From: Pseudomonas gessardii
GTDB taxonomy: Bacteria; Pseudomonadota; Gammaproteobacteria; Pseudomonadales; Pseudomonadaceae
DNA length: 42,463 bases
Direction: 5' to 3'
Assembly (NCBI RefSeq): GCF_001983165.1
Contig: NZ_MNPU01000051.1
Coordinates: 1 to 42,463 of the forward strand
A model generated the notes under the pieces. The model made no database searches. It had not been told where the DNA came from and saw only the letters and a list, made by a program, of their open reading frames with translations. Of this stretch, positions 8,138 to 20,800 are shown in pieces. Position 1 is the stretch's first letter. The number at the start of each line of letters is the position of its first letter. Both the position numbers and the translations under genes were made by a program.

Positions 8138-9031
8138 ATGAACCTGCGAACCCTGCGAGCCTTTGTCGAAGTGGTGCGCCAAGGCAGTTTCTCACAAGCG
8201 GCCGAGATGGTTTCGCTGACGCAATCGAGTGTCAGCAAAGCGGTCAAGACGCTGGAGGAGGAGTTGGGCACGCCGTTGTTCAGCCGTATCGGTCATAAGA
8301 GCGAACTGACAGCCGCCGGTGAGATTGCCTACCGCCGCGCCCTGGTGTTGCTGGCCGAGCGCAGCGACCTGGTGGCCGAGATCAATGACCTGCTGGGGCT
8401 CAAGCGCGGCGTGTTGCGCATTGGCTTGCCGCCGGTGGGCAGTGGTGAATTGTTTGCGGCAATGTTTGCCGTGTACCGCCAGCGTTACCCGCAGATCGAG
8501 ATCGAGCTGATCGAGCACGGCAGCAAGAAACTGGGCGAGTGCCTGCAAGCGGGGGAGGTGGATGTGGCCGCCCTGCTGGTGCCGGTGGAGGGCGAGTTTG
8601 AGTATCAGGACGTACGGGTCGAGCCGTTGATGGTCGTGCTGCCCAGCAGCCACCCCTTGGCGGGGCGCAACAGTGTGGATTTTTCGGACCTGTCCGACTC
8701 GCCTTTCATACTATTCGAGGCCGGGTTTGCCCTGAATCGCATCATTCTTTCCGCCTGTGAGCGGCGGGGCGTCTCGCCGAAGGTTTCGGTGCGCAGCGCC
8801 CAGATCGACTTTATCGTCGACCTGGTGGGTGCGGGCCTGGGCGTCGCCTTCCTGCCGCGGATGCTGGCCTACAAGCACCTGCATGCCGGCATTGCCCTGA
8901 TCGCCCTGGATGAGCCCCAGACCGACTGGCATATCGCCCTGACCTGGCGGCGTAACGCTCACCTGCCGCCGGCTGCACGGGCCTGGCTGGACCTGGCCAG
9001 GGAAATGGGCAATGTTCCTGTGCCATATTAG
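8138..9031 (+). CDS. LysR-family transcriptional regulator, probable control of lactate dehydrogenase
   Basis: A 297-residue regulator. The N-terminal winged helix-turn-helix has the standard LysR pattern (MNLRTLRAFVEVVRQGSFSQAAE, then TQSSVSKAVKTLEEELGTPLF). The effector domain occupies about 90-290. It is divergent from the lldD-type gene with 108 bases between them, so it most likely senses L-lactate or another 2-hydroxy acid, like LldS of P. aeruginosa; that role is inferred from context. Start chosen at the ATG at 8138 with TGGAA just upstream. Confidence 0.88.
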   Translation: MNLRTLRAFVEVVRQGSFSQAAEMVSLTQSSVSKAVKTLEEELGTPLFSRIGHKSELTAAGEIAYRRALVLLAERSDLVAEINDLLGLKRGVLRIGLPPVGSGELFAAMFAVYRQRYPQIEIELIEHGSKKLGECLQAGEVDVAALLVPVEGEFEYQDVRVEPLMVVLPSSHPLAGRNSVDFSDLSDSPFILFEAGFALNRIILSACERRGVSPKVSVRSAQIDFIVDLVGAGLGVAFLPRMLAYKHLHAGIALIALDEPQTDWHIALTWRRNAHLPPAARAWLDLAREMGNVPVPY

Positions 9032-9185
9032 GCTTTTGAATCCAATCGATATTCTGTAGCCTTGCGCAGCTTCACCTTAACCCGTGCTTGATGAACACAA
9101 TCACTTCGTCCGGCGGCGCCCGAAGGGCTCCAGAGCCGGTGGTACACTCGACTTTCGCGCAACTGCGCCTGCAGGTCTTGCGAAC

Positions 9186-10244
9186 ATGACGCAAATTTCC
9201 GAACGCCTTCTGGTCCAAGCCCACCTCGATGCCAAGCAACCCAAGGTGCTCAGTGCCGAGGAAGAGGCAAGCTTACGTTCTGCCATTGCTGCCGAGCTCA
9301 AGGCTCAAGACGCGGTGCTGGTGGCGCACTTTTACTGCGACCCGGTGATTCAGGCCCTGGCCGAAGAAACCGGCGGTTGTGTTTCCGACTCCCTGGAAAT
9401 GGCCCGCTTCGGCGCCGCCCACCCGGCCAAGACCGTACTGGTCGCCGGCGTGCGCTTCATGGGCGAGACGGCGAAAATCCTTACCCCCGAAAAACGCATC
9501 CTGATGCCGACCCTGGAAGCCACCTGCTCCCTGGACCTGGGTTGCCCGGTGGACGAGTTTTCGGCGTTCTGCGACCAGCACCCGGAGCGCACCGTGGTGG
9601 TGTATGCCAACACTTCGGCGGCGGTCAAGGCTCGTGCGGACTGGGTGGTGACTTCCAGCTGCGCCCTGGAAATCGTCGAAAGCCTGATGGATAACGGCGA
9701 AACCATTATCTGGGGCCCGGACAAACACCTGGGCACCTATATCCAGCGCCAGACCGGTGCCGACATGCTGCTGTGGGACGGTGCCTGCATCGTCCATGAA
9801 GAGTTCAAGTCCAAGCAGTTGGAAGACATGAAGGCGCTGTACCCGGACGCGGCGATCCTGGTGCACCCGGAGTCGCCGACCTCGGTCATCGAGTTGGCCG
9901 ACGCCGTGGGTTCCACCAGCCAGTTGATTGCGGCGGCGCAGCGCTTGCCGAACAAGACATTCATCGTTGCCACTGACCGCGGCATTTTCTACAAAATGCA
10001 GCAGTTGTGCCCGGACAAGGTGTTTGTCGAGGCACCCACCGCCGGCAACGGCGCAGCGTGCCGCAGTTGCGCGCACTGCCCGTGGATGGCGATGAATACC
10101 CTGGAGCGCACGTTGCAATGCCTGCGGGAAGGGAGCAACGAGATCTTCGTCGAACCCTCATTGATCCCCCATGCAGTGCGCCCGCTCAAGCGCATGCTGG
10201 ACTTTACCCAGGCGGCACGCCTGAAGCTGGCGGGCAACGCCTGA
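9186..10244 (+). CDS. nadA: Quinolinate synthase A
   Basis: This 352-residue 4Fe-4S enzyme condenses iminoaspartate with dihydroxyacetone phosphate to quinolinate in NAD synthesis. The ATG at 9186 (MTQISERLLVQ) is chosen because family members start here; the frame stays open further upstream without homology. Visible motifs are AHFYCDPVIQALAEETGG, VSDSLEMARFG, GVRFMGETAKIL, and the cysteines in EATCSLDLGCP, TSSCALEIVES and CRSCAHCPWM that include the cluster ligands. Length matches the family. Single-gene unit; a REPIN follows the stop. Confidence 0.96.
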   Translation: MTQISERLLVQAHLDAKQPKVLSAEEEASLRSAIAAELKAQDAVLVAHFYCDPVIQALAEETGGCVSDSLEMARFGAAHPAKTVLVAGVRFMGETAKILTPEKRILMPTLEATCSLDLGCPVDEFSAFCDQHPERTVVVYANTSAAVKARADWVVTSSCALEIVESLMDNGETIIWGPDKHLGTYIQRQTGADMLLWDGACIVHEEFKSKQLEDMKALYPDAAILVHPESPTSVIELADAVGSTSQLIAAAQRLPNKTFIVATDRGIFYKMQQLCPDKVFVEAPTAGNGAACRSCAHCPWMAMNTLERTLQCLREGSNEIFVEPSLIPHAVRPLKRMLDFTQAARLKLAGNA

Positions 10245-10265
10245 TCCATGCCTGACGCAGTAAAA

Positions 10266-10350
10266 GTGTGGGAGCGGGCTTGCCCGCGATAGCGGTGGAA
10301 CAGCCAGAGATGCATTAACTGACAGACCGCAATCGCGGGCAAGCCCACAT
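10266..10350. repeat. REPIN (two inverted REP palindromes)
   Basis: GTGTGGGAGCGGGCTTGCCC followed by GCGAT at 10266-10290 is answered by ATCGCGGGCAAGCCCACAT at 10332-10350 in inverse orientation. This is the usual Pseudomonas REP doublet, in the gap between the convergent nadA and RDD-protein genes. Confidence 0.9.
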
Positions 10351-10371
10351 TTAGATCTCATTGGCCTGGGG

Positions 10372-10860
10372 CTATTTCTTTTTCTTCGGGATTCGCACCA
10401 GCTGCGTGTCGGAATAGATGTCATGCCAGGCGCGTTTTTTCTTGTCCACCAGCGACCAGATAAACCCCAGCCCCGCGCATAACCACGATGCAATCGACAC
10501 CACAAAACGCAACAGCGCCTGCCACAGGCTGATGCGCGAGCCGTCGGCGTTCTGCACGCGCACGCCCCATACCTGCATGCCCAGGGTCTGCCCGGAATGG
10601 GTCCAGAACTTGGCAAAGAAGCCAAACAGCACAAAAAACAGAATTGTCGACAGCAACGGATCACCGTCCAGGGCGCCGGACTCCGAGAGTGTGCGCATCT
10701 TTGCTTCACCCACAAAGGCGATCCACACCAGCTTATAGAGGAGGGCGGTGACGATCAGCAGGGCGGTACACAATAGGAAGTCATAGAACATCGCTGCCAG
10801 ACGACGGCCCAGGCCAACGGCGGGGAATTCGCCTTGGGGGCTTAGCAGGTGTTTCGACAT
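10372..10860 (-). CDS. RDD-family membrane protein
   Basis: A 162-residue protein with the RDD signature near the start (GLGRRLAAMFYDFLL) and three or four hydrophobic segments (about 24-50, 69-85 and 115-135). The conserved TLGMQVWGVRV, KKRAWHDIYSDTQLV and lysine-rich end are typical of the family. Some RDD proteins act in ion exchange or assist membrane proteins, but the role here is not known. Transcribed toward nadA; the cold shock gene lies upstream behind its own terminator. Confidence 0.88.
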   Translation of the reverse strand: MSKHLLSPQGEFPAVGLGRRLAAMFYDFLLCTALLIVTALLYKLVWIAFVGEAKMRTLSESGALDGDPLLSTILFFVLFGFFAKFWTHSGQTLGMQVWGVRVQNADGSRISLWQALLRFVVSIASWLCAGLGFIWSLVDKKKRAWHDIYSDTQLVRIPKKKK

Positions 10861-10908
10861 GGCTCGGCTCTCTGGAGGAAAAAAGCCATTTTACGGACAA
10901 ACGCACAT

Positions 10909-10943
10909 AAAAAAGCCCCTGATGTCATCACCAGAGGCTTTTT
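10909..10943 (-). terminator. Rho-independent terminator of the cold shock gene
   Basis: AAAAAAGCC...GGCTTTTT forms a stem with an inner CTG/CAG pairing and a U-run on either strand. It lies 14 bases past the cold shock stop codon. Confidence 0.85.
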
Positions 10944-10956
10944 GTCGCAGTAAGGG

Positions 10957-11169
10957 TCAGCCTTCCGCGAGTACTTCGTCCGCCTGCATGCCTTTTTGGC
11001 CCTGCACTGCAACGAAAGTCACTTTCTGGCCTTCTTTCAGGCTCTTGAAACCATTGCCCTGGATAGCGCGGAAGTGGACGAACAGATCCGGACCGCTTTC
11101 TGGAGTGATAAAACCAAACCCTTTTTCGTCGTTAAACCACTTGACGGTACCGCTCTGACGATCAGCCAT
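10957..11169 (-). CDS. Cold shock protein (CspA family)
   Basis: A 70-residue single cold shock domain binding single-stranded RNA and DNA. RNP1 is KGFGFI and RNP2 is LFVHF, after the usual start SGTVKWFNDEKGFGFI. A strong ribosome binding site (AAGGAAATAAG) precedes the ATG at 11169. Followed by its own terminator, so probably a monocistronic unit. It could work at low temperature or in stationary phase; the sequence does not distinguish these. Confidence 0.95.
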   Translation of the reverse strand: MADRQSGTVKWFNDEKGFGFITPESGPDLFVHFRAIQGNGFKSLKEGQKVTFVAVQGQKGMQADEVLAEG

Positions 11170-11557
11170 TTTCTTATTTCCTTGACGCTAAAAATTAATG
11201 ACAGCCCCTTTCACCTGAAAGAGTACTGGGCTGGATTGCAGGAAAGTAAGAGACGTCGAACGGGTTGTAGCAGACTTTGGCTACTGCCCAGGTCCAGGTT
11301 TCAAGCGACCCATGCAAACACAGTGGGCAAACTCTACGACAACTAACAAGGAAAAAACAAGCCCTCTGCAAGCCACGTATTTACTCGCCTTTATGACACT
11401 TCGGTCAGAATTGTCACGCTGTCATATTCGATAGTGTGGGTCACTTGTTATAGGTTGATCGATATAAAATTGACTATCGTCAGTGCACTTTTTAATGGCG
11501 GTCGTGTTACAGATTAGTGCAAATGAACACAACCGCGTTACTTATAGGAACAGTCAA
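11170..11557. other. 388-bp gap: leader of the cold shock gene
   Basis: No coding region is supported here. A weak minus-strand promoter candidate (GTGACA-N16-CATAAA) lies at about 11390-11420, which would leave a leader of roughly 200 bases. Long structured leaders are common for CspA-type mRNAs, so the gap is best read as the csp promoter and leader, plus the region after gcvT. No tRNA or REP was seen. Confidence 0.4.
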
Positions 11558-12682
11558 TCAGCCACGGTAGTAACGTTGTGGCACGAATGGCATTTTACTT
11601 ACGCGAAGAGGCACCTTTTTCCCACGTACCAAGGCGCTGACTTCGCTATCCAACACAGTAAATGCCGTGTCGAGGTAGCCCATGGCGAGCGGGCCGCCGA
11701 GGCTAGGGCCAAAGCCACCGCTGCACACGCGGCCGATCACGCTGCCGTGTTCGTCGACAATCTCTGCTCCTTCACGCACCGGGGTACGTTCCTGGGGCAG
11801 CAGGCCGACACGTTTGCGGCTGACACCGGTTTGCTGTTGGGTGAAGATCCGGTCTGCGCCCGGGAAACCACCGGCACGCGCACCGTCAGCGCGACGGACC
11901 TTGGAAATCGCCCACAACAGGCTGGCTTCAATCGGCGTGGTCTCGCTGTTCATATCGTGGCCATAGAGGCACAGGCCGGCTTCCAGGCGCAGGGAGTCGC
12001 GGGCGCCCAGGCCAATGGCTGCCACTTCGGTTTCGGCCAGCAGGCTGCGGGCCAGGCTTTCGGCACTGGCCGCGGGCACCGAGATTTCAAAACCGTCTTC
12101 GCCGGTATAGCCGGAACGGCTGACATAGCACTCCACCCCCAGCAGGCGCAGGGGCGCGAACTGCATAAAGGTCATCTTGGTCACTTCCGGCGCCAGGCGC
12201 GCCAGCACCTTCACCGCCGCCGGGCCTTGCAGGGCCAGCAGGGCGCGTTCTTCAAACAGTGGCTCGATCTGGCATTGCCCGCCCAGATGCTGGCGCAGGT
12301 GTGCCAGGTCCTGCTCCTTGCAGGCGGCGTTGACCACCAGAAACAGCTCGTCGTTACCCAGGTTGGCGACCATCAGGTCATCGAGGATGCCGCCCTGGTC
12401 ATTGGTGAACATGGCGTAGCGCTGCATGCCCACGGGCAGGTCGATGATGTCCACCGGCACCAGGCTCTCCAGGGCCTTGGCGGCGTTGGCACCGGTCAGG
12501 CGGATCTGGCCCATGTGCGACACATCGAACAACCCGGCCTGTTCACGGGTGTGCTGGTGTTCTTTCATCACGCCCAGGGGGTATTGCACCGGCATGTCAT
12601 AACCGGCGAACGGCACCATGCGTGCGCCCAGTTCAAGGTGCAGGGCGTGCAGCGGGGTTTTCAACAGGGTTTCGGTGGACAT
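11558..12682 (-). CDS. gcvT: Glycine cleavage system T protein (aminomethyltransferase)
   Basis: The 374-residue T protein transfers the one-carbon unit from the aminomethyl-lipoyl H protein to tetrahydrofolate, releasing ammonia. Visible motifs are the N-terminal TPLHALHLELGARMVPFAGY, YTGEDGFEISVPA, GLGARDSLRLEAGLCLYGHD and the C-terminal barrel with VGRVCSGGFGPSLGGPLAMGY. AGGAG lies a good distance before the ATG at 12682. Last gene of gcvH-gcvP-sdaA-gcvT, 39 bases after sdaA. Confidence 0.96.
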   Translation of the reverse strand: MSTETLLKTPLHALHLELGARMVPFAGYDMPVQYPLGVMKEHQHTREQAGLFDVSHMGQIRLTGANAAKALESLVPVDIIDLPVGMQRYAMFTNDQGGILDDLMVANLGNDELFLVVNAACKEQDLAHLRQHLGGQCQIEPLFEERALLALQGPAAVKVLARLAPEVTKMTFMQFAPLRLLGVECYVSRSGYTGEDGFEISVPAASAESLARSLLAETEVAAIGLGARDSLRLEAGLCLYGHDMNSETTPIEASLLWAISKVRRADGARAGGFPGADRIFTQQQTGVSRKRVGLLPQERTPVREGAEIVDEHGSVIGRVCSGGFGPSLGGPLAMGYLDTAFTVLDSEVSALVRGKKVPLRVSKMPFVPQRYYRG

Positions 12683-12721
12683 ATTCAGCTCCTGAAAAAC
12701 GTGCTGGCGCGTTTATAAGCA

Positions 12722-14098
<1,377 letters not shown>

Positions 14099-14154
14099 GA
14101 GTGGTTCTCCGGTTTCTTATTATTGAGCGCAGATTTTCGGTTGTACCCGATCCC

Positions 14155-14277
14155 TGTGGGAGCCGGGCTTGTGTGGGAGCTGGCTTGCCTGCGATGCAGA
14201 CACCTCGGTCTATCAGTAGCTCCGAGGTGAGGCTATCGCAGGCAAGCCAGCTCCCACACAAAGCCAGCTCCCACACT
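14155..14277. repeat. REP cluster between gcvP and sdaA
   Basis: Copies of GTGGGAGCTGGCTTGCCTGC (about 14172-14194) and its reverse complement (about 14234-14257) are flanked on each side by partial copies (GTGGGAGCCGGGCTTG at 14156 and AAGCCAGCTCCCACAC at 14261-14276). It fills most of the only large gap inside the operon. Confidence 0.88.
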
Positions 14278-14298
14278 GACTGCATCTCTTCAGTCAGA

Positions 14299-17148
<2,850 letters not shown>

Positions 17149-17158
17149 GGCGCGCTCC

Positions 17159-17542
17159 TCAGGCTTGGGCGTTGGCTTTGATCAGACGGTCGTAGGCATC
17201 CTGATCCAACAGCTTAGCTACCGCCTCGGCATCCGCCGGTTCAAAGCGGAAGAACCAGCCTTCGCCCATCGGATCCTCGTTGACCAGCTCCGGGCTGTCG
17301 CTGAGCTGGTCGTTGACTTCCAGCACTTTGCCGGTCAGGGGCATGTACACGCCGCTGGCGGCCTTGACCGACTCCACGGTGGAGGCTTCTGCGCCCTGGT
17401 CGTAGGCTTGCAACTCTGGCAGTTGCACAAACACCACATCACCCAGCGCATTCTGTGCGAACGCGGTAATACCCACGGTGACGCTGCCGTCGGCTTCGAC
17501 ACGCAGCCATTCGTGATCTTCAGTAAAACGCAATTCGCTCAT
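17159..17542 (-). CDS. gcvH: Glycine cleavage system H protein
   Basis: A 127-residue lipoyl carrier shuttling the aminomethyl group between the P, T and L proteins. The lipoylated lysine is Lys60 in STVESVKAASGVYMP. The start MSELRFTEDHEWLRVE is typical and GAGGAG precedes the ATG. First gene of the operon, about 60 bases downstream of a -24/-12 promoter. The shared L protein (lipoamide dehydrogenase) is not encoded here. Confidence 0.97.
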   Translation of the reverse strand: MSELRFTEDHEWLRVEADGSVTVGITAFAQNALGDVVFVQLPELQAYDQGAEASTVESVKAASGVYMPLTGKVLEVNDQLSDSPELVNEDPMGEGWFFRFEPADAEAVAKLLDQDAYDRLIKANAQA

Positions 17543-17600
17543 GGAAACTCCTCAGGGCCAGAATCGTCTGGTGGACGGGATTGGAATGGGGAAGTCCATA

Positions 17601-17615
17601 GCAAAAATGCGGCCA
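17601..17615 (-). promoter_or_regulatory. Sigma-54 (-24/-12) promoter of the gcv operon
   Basis: On the minus strand the sequence is TGGCCGCATTTTTGC, matching TGGCAC-N5-TTGC with GG and GC exactly ten bases apart. Transcription would start near 17590, about 48 bases before the gcvH ATG. This fits control by the sigma-54 activator GcsR encoded at 22561-24069. Confidence 0.8.
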
Positions 17616-17679
17616 ATATAAATTTATTATTACAAATCAATAGGTTGTGAAGAATAGGCGGTAGTGCAATGCAAGGGGC

Positions 17680-17797
17680 TGTAGCGAAATCGCTACGGAT
17701 CGGTGGTGCAAAAAAAGCCTATTTGGATCAAAGCCTTGCGTAGCGAAGGGGGATCAGGTGTGTATTGAAAACGTTCCGCTGTAGCGTTTTCGATACG
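17680..17797. promoter_or_regulatory. Candidate GcsR operator sites (18-bp repeats)
   Basis: Three sites fit the 7-4-7 form of the GcsR consensus from P. aeruginosa (TGTAACG-N4-CGTTCCG): TGTAGCG-AAAT-CGCTACG at 17680-17697, TGTATTG-AAAA-CGTTCCG at 17761-17778, and TGTAGCG-TTTT-CGATACG at 17780-17797. The last two lie in tandem with one base between them. A weaker CGTAGCG half-site is at 17739. The sites lie 65-196 bases upstream of the -24/-12 promoter, the usual place for an enhancer. Confidence 0.72.
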
Positions 17798-17877
17798 GGC
17801 AAAGGTGGATTTATGTAGCGCACGCTGTGGCAGGTGACGGCTTATTTTGCCGTGATCGAATGTTAAGGACACGTGGC

Positions 17878-20800
17878 ATGAGCAATCCAATCGGGGCACT
17901 TCAGGGCCGTTCACAGGTCGATGCATCCCGCGACTACCTGAGGCGCCTGTTTGCCCAGCGGCCGACGTTGACGCAGGTGGCCGAGTCCATGATCCAGGAG
18001 TGGATCACTGCGTGGTTCCCGGCTTCCGGTTTGCGGGCCGACATCACCTGGATCGGCGTGCACCCGCCCGCCCGGGCGGATGACCGCGGCTATACCCAAC
18101 TCACGACCTTGAGTGACGCCCTGATCAAGCGCTGCATGAGCCGCGACGTGCTCAATTACGTGGCCGGCCATCATTGCGTGTTGGTCAACTCGCTCACCCT
18201 GGGCCTCGTACCGTTCACCGGTGCGGTTGCGGTCCATGATATTGCGTTCATGCTCAACACCCTGGCGCCCGAGCTGCTCGATGGCTTTACCGCAAGGCTG
18301 GTGGCTTATTGGAACGCGCCTGTTCCCGACGACACGACGTTGAGTCGCTGGGGCGCCGTTGGCAGGCAACTGCGCGAGTGCCTGCTCACCGCCCGGCAGA
18401 ACCCGGCGCTGACGCCGCTAGAAGGCAAAAAGCTGCTGGGCCTGGGGGACGGGCCACAGGAACTCTGGGCCTACCAGGTGGATCGCCAAGTGCTGGGTGG
18501 GGAGCATGTGCTGCGGATTTACCAGGTCTATGCCGGCCACGAGGGGCAGCCGGGCGAATGGCTGCCGCTGCTGGTCCTGCAGCGCCAGGTGGCGCAGCAA
18601 CAGGTCAACCTGGTCTATGTTCCTGCGATGAGCGTGCTCAAGCTCACCGCGTTGGATGAGTTGGGCAACCTGCTGCCACGCTACATGAGCAATTACATCC
18701 CTGGCCTGCTCGTCAAATGGCTGCTCAGGGAGCCCCAGGGCGATGTCTTCGATGCCCAGGCCCAGGCCTTGCTGGAGCGCCAGTTAAGGGCACTCAGGCA
18801 AATCGACTGGTCGGCACTGCCCGAGGTCGACAGCTACAAGCGCCTGCTGCGCAAACTCACTGCGCCCCAGGTCTGGTTCGAGGCCGACTATGTCCAGCAA
18901 CCCCACGAAGAACAGCTGCCGGTATGGTTGCAGGCCGCCAGCGATGCCGACCGGCAAACCTACGGCCAATGGCTTGAGCGCCTGGCGCACTTGCACAAAC
19001 GCACGGGCGGTGCGTCGTTCCTCGACGGCCTGGAGCCGATTGACGTGTATGCCCGCAAGGCGCTGCAACGTCAGATGCGCCTGGATTACCCGCAAGCCGT
19101 CCCGATCGACCCGGATGATTGCCTGCTGACATTTGAACGCACCCAAGGCGCCACGGTGGGCTGGACGGAGCGTACCACCAAGACCCTGACCCTCTGGGCG
19201 CTGGAAAACCCCTTCGCCACGCCCTACGCCAATGTGCAGATCAGCCATCAGGCCGCGCCGGGGCACTTGCCGGCCAGGTGGCTTCAGCCGGGATACCTCA
19301 AGCGGCTTATCGACACGGTCGATGTGGGCCGGCATTACCCGGCGCTGCTCAAGCAGGCGTTGCTGTCGGACCCCGCCGAGTCGGCGCGCCGACGGCAATT
19401 GTTTGTCGAGCAAATGGCACTCCAGCTGCCTTTGCGTGCCCTGGAGAACAGCCTGCGCCAGCGCCATGGGTGGACCCCGTCAGGCGTCGCGGTGGTGCAA
19501 GCGGTGCTGCAGCGCGACCCCCTCAAGCGTACCGTCGGCAACCATGTGATCGTGGCCCGGCCCCTGGCGTTTCTCGCCCATGCCGGTGGGGTTGTGCATA
19601 AGGCCGATAACCTGTTTGTCATCGGCCCGAGGGACCACAGTGAGCTGCCCTCTATCCTGTACCGGCCCGATCAGGACGAGGCGGCGCTCCAACAGTTTTC
19701 CAGCCGCCAGGCGCTGCTTGACGAGATCGCCCGGATGGGCAGCGAGCTACAGGCGCTGGTGCTTGAGCGCCTGAGTGAAAGCAGTCGGGCCTTGTTTGGC
19801 AATGGCGGGTTTCTAAACCCCCATGTCCAGCGTTTTCTACAGGGGGATGAATACAGCGAGCAGGCGGTTTCCAGCCCGGCATTGCTCAGTGACGAGCCCG
19901 TGCCGGGGGTATTTCTGGAGGCCGTATTCGATGAAAACGCCAGGGGGCTGTGGCAGGCCGCCGAACAGTGCTCCACCTCCGTCGAGGCACTGCGCTGGAC
20001 GCTGTTCAAAAATAATCTCTGGCAGATTTTCAACGCCTTGCTGCCCATGCTGCGGGGGCCGGTGGCCGTGGCCGGGTGGTTGTCCCAGGTGTATGGCGGT
20101 TTTCGCGCGGTGCTGGCGCTGCCGGCCGGAGCCAGCCAGGAAGCGTCGGCCAATGCCCTGGCCGAGTTGCTCGGCAGTCTGGCGGGCCTGTTGTTGAGCC
20201 CGGTCGTCAGCCTTGATCAGCGCTTGCGCCTGAGCGAGACCCAACCACGCCTTACCGGCTCGCTGGCAACCCCTGTGCTCAGGCATGTGCAGCAGACGCC
20301 GTCGACGTTTGCCTGGCAGCGCTCACTGGCGGATGTGACGGGCATGGACTTTTCCTGGGCCAACTCACGGTTACGCCTCGACCCCGCGCAGCGGGCACAG
20401 CTTGAGAGCTTGCGCTGGTCGCCGGGGCCTGGCGAGCAATGGCCGGCAACCCCGGCGATCAGTTCGCCAGACAGCCCCGTACGCGGCCGGGTCATGGTGC
20501 GGCACGCCAGTGGGGCCGTCAGCCAGGAAGATTACCTGTTGATTGACAGCCACTTGTACGGGGTCAAGCAGGTTGAGGGGCGTTGGCGGGTAGTGGACCT
20601 GAGAAACCCCCAGCACATGGGCCCCTGGCTCGGGAAGGACGCACAGGGGGTCTGGAAAGTCGACCTGGGCCTGCAATTGCGCGGTGGGCACCCCAAGCTG
20701 TCGGCGGCCAGCCGCCGCGCAAATATCCAGCGCCAGAACCAGATGTTTGAACGTCATTATCAGGAGGCAACGCAGCGGCTGATGGTGGCTGAGCGTGAGG

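Noticed and set aside
11483..12718. Long plus-strand frame opposite gcvT
   Set aside because: Same explanation; gcvT has full motifs, a ribosome binding site and operon context.
17661..17686. Second sigma-54-like TTGCA repeat near 17670 (minus strand)
   Set aside because: Spacing to a GG is wrong for -24/-12; the element at 17601-17615 has exact spacing.
17820..17877. Sigma-54 promoter for the toxin-like gene
   Set aside because: TGGC and TGC elements are present, but GG-to-GC spacing is 8 or 9 bases, not 10.
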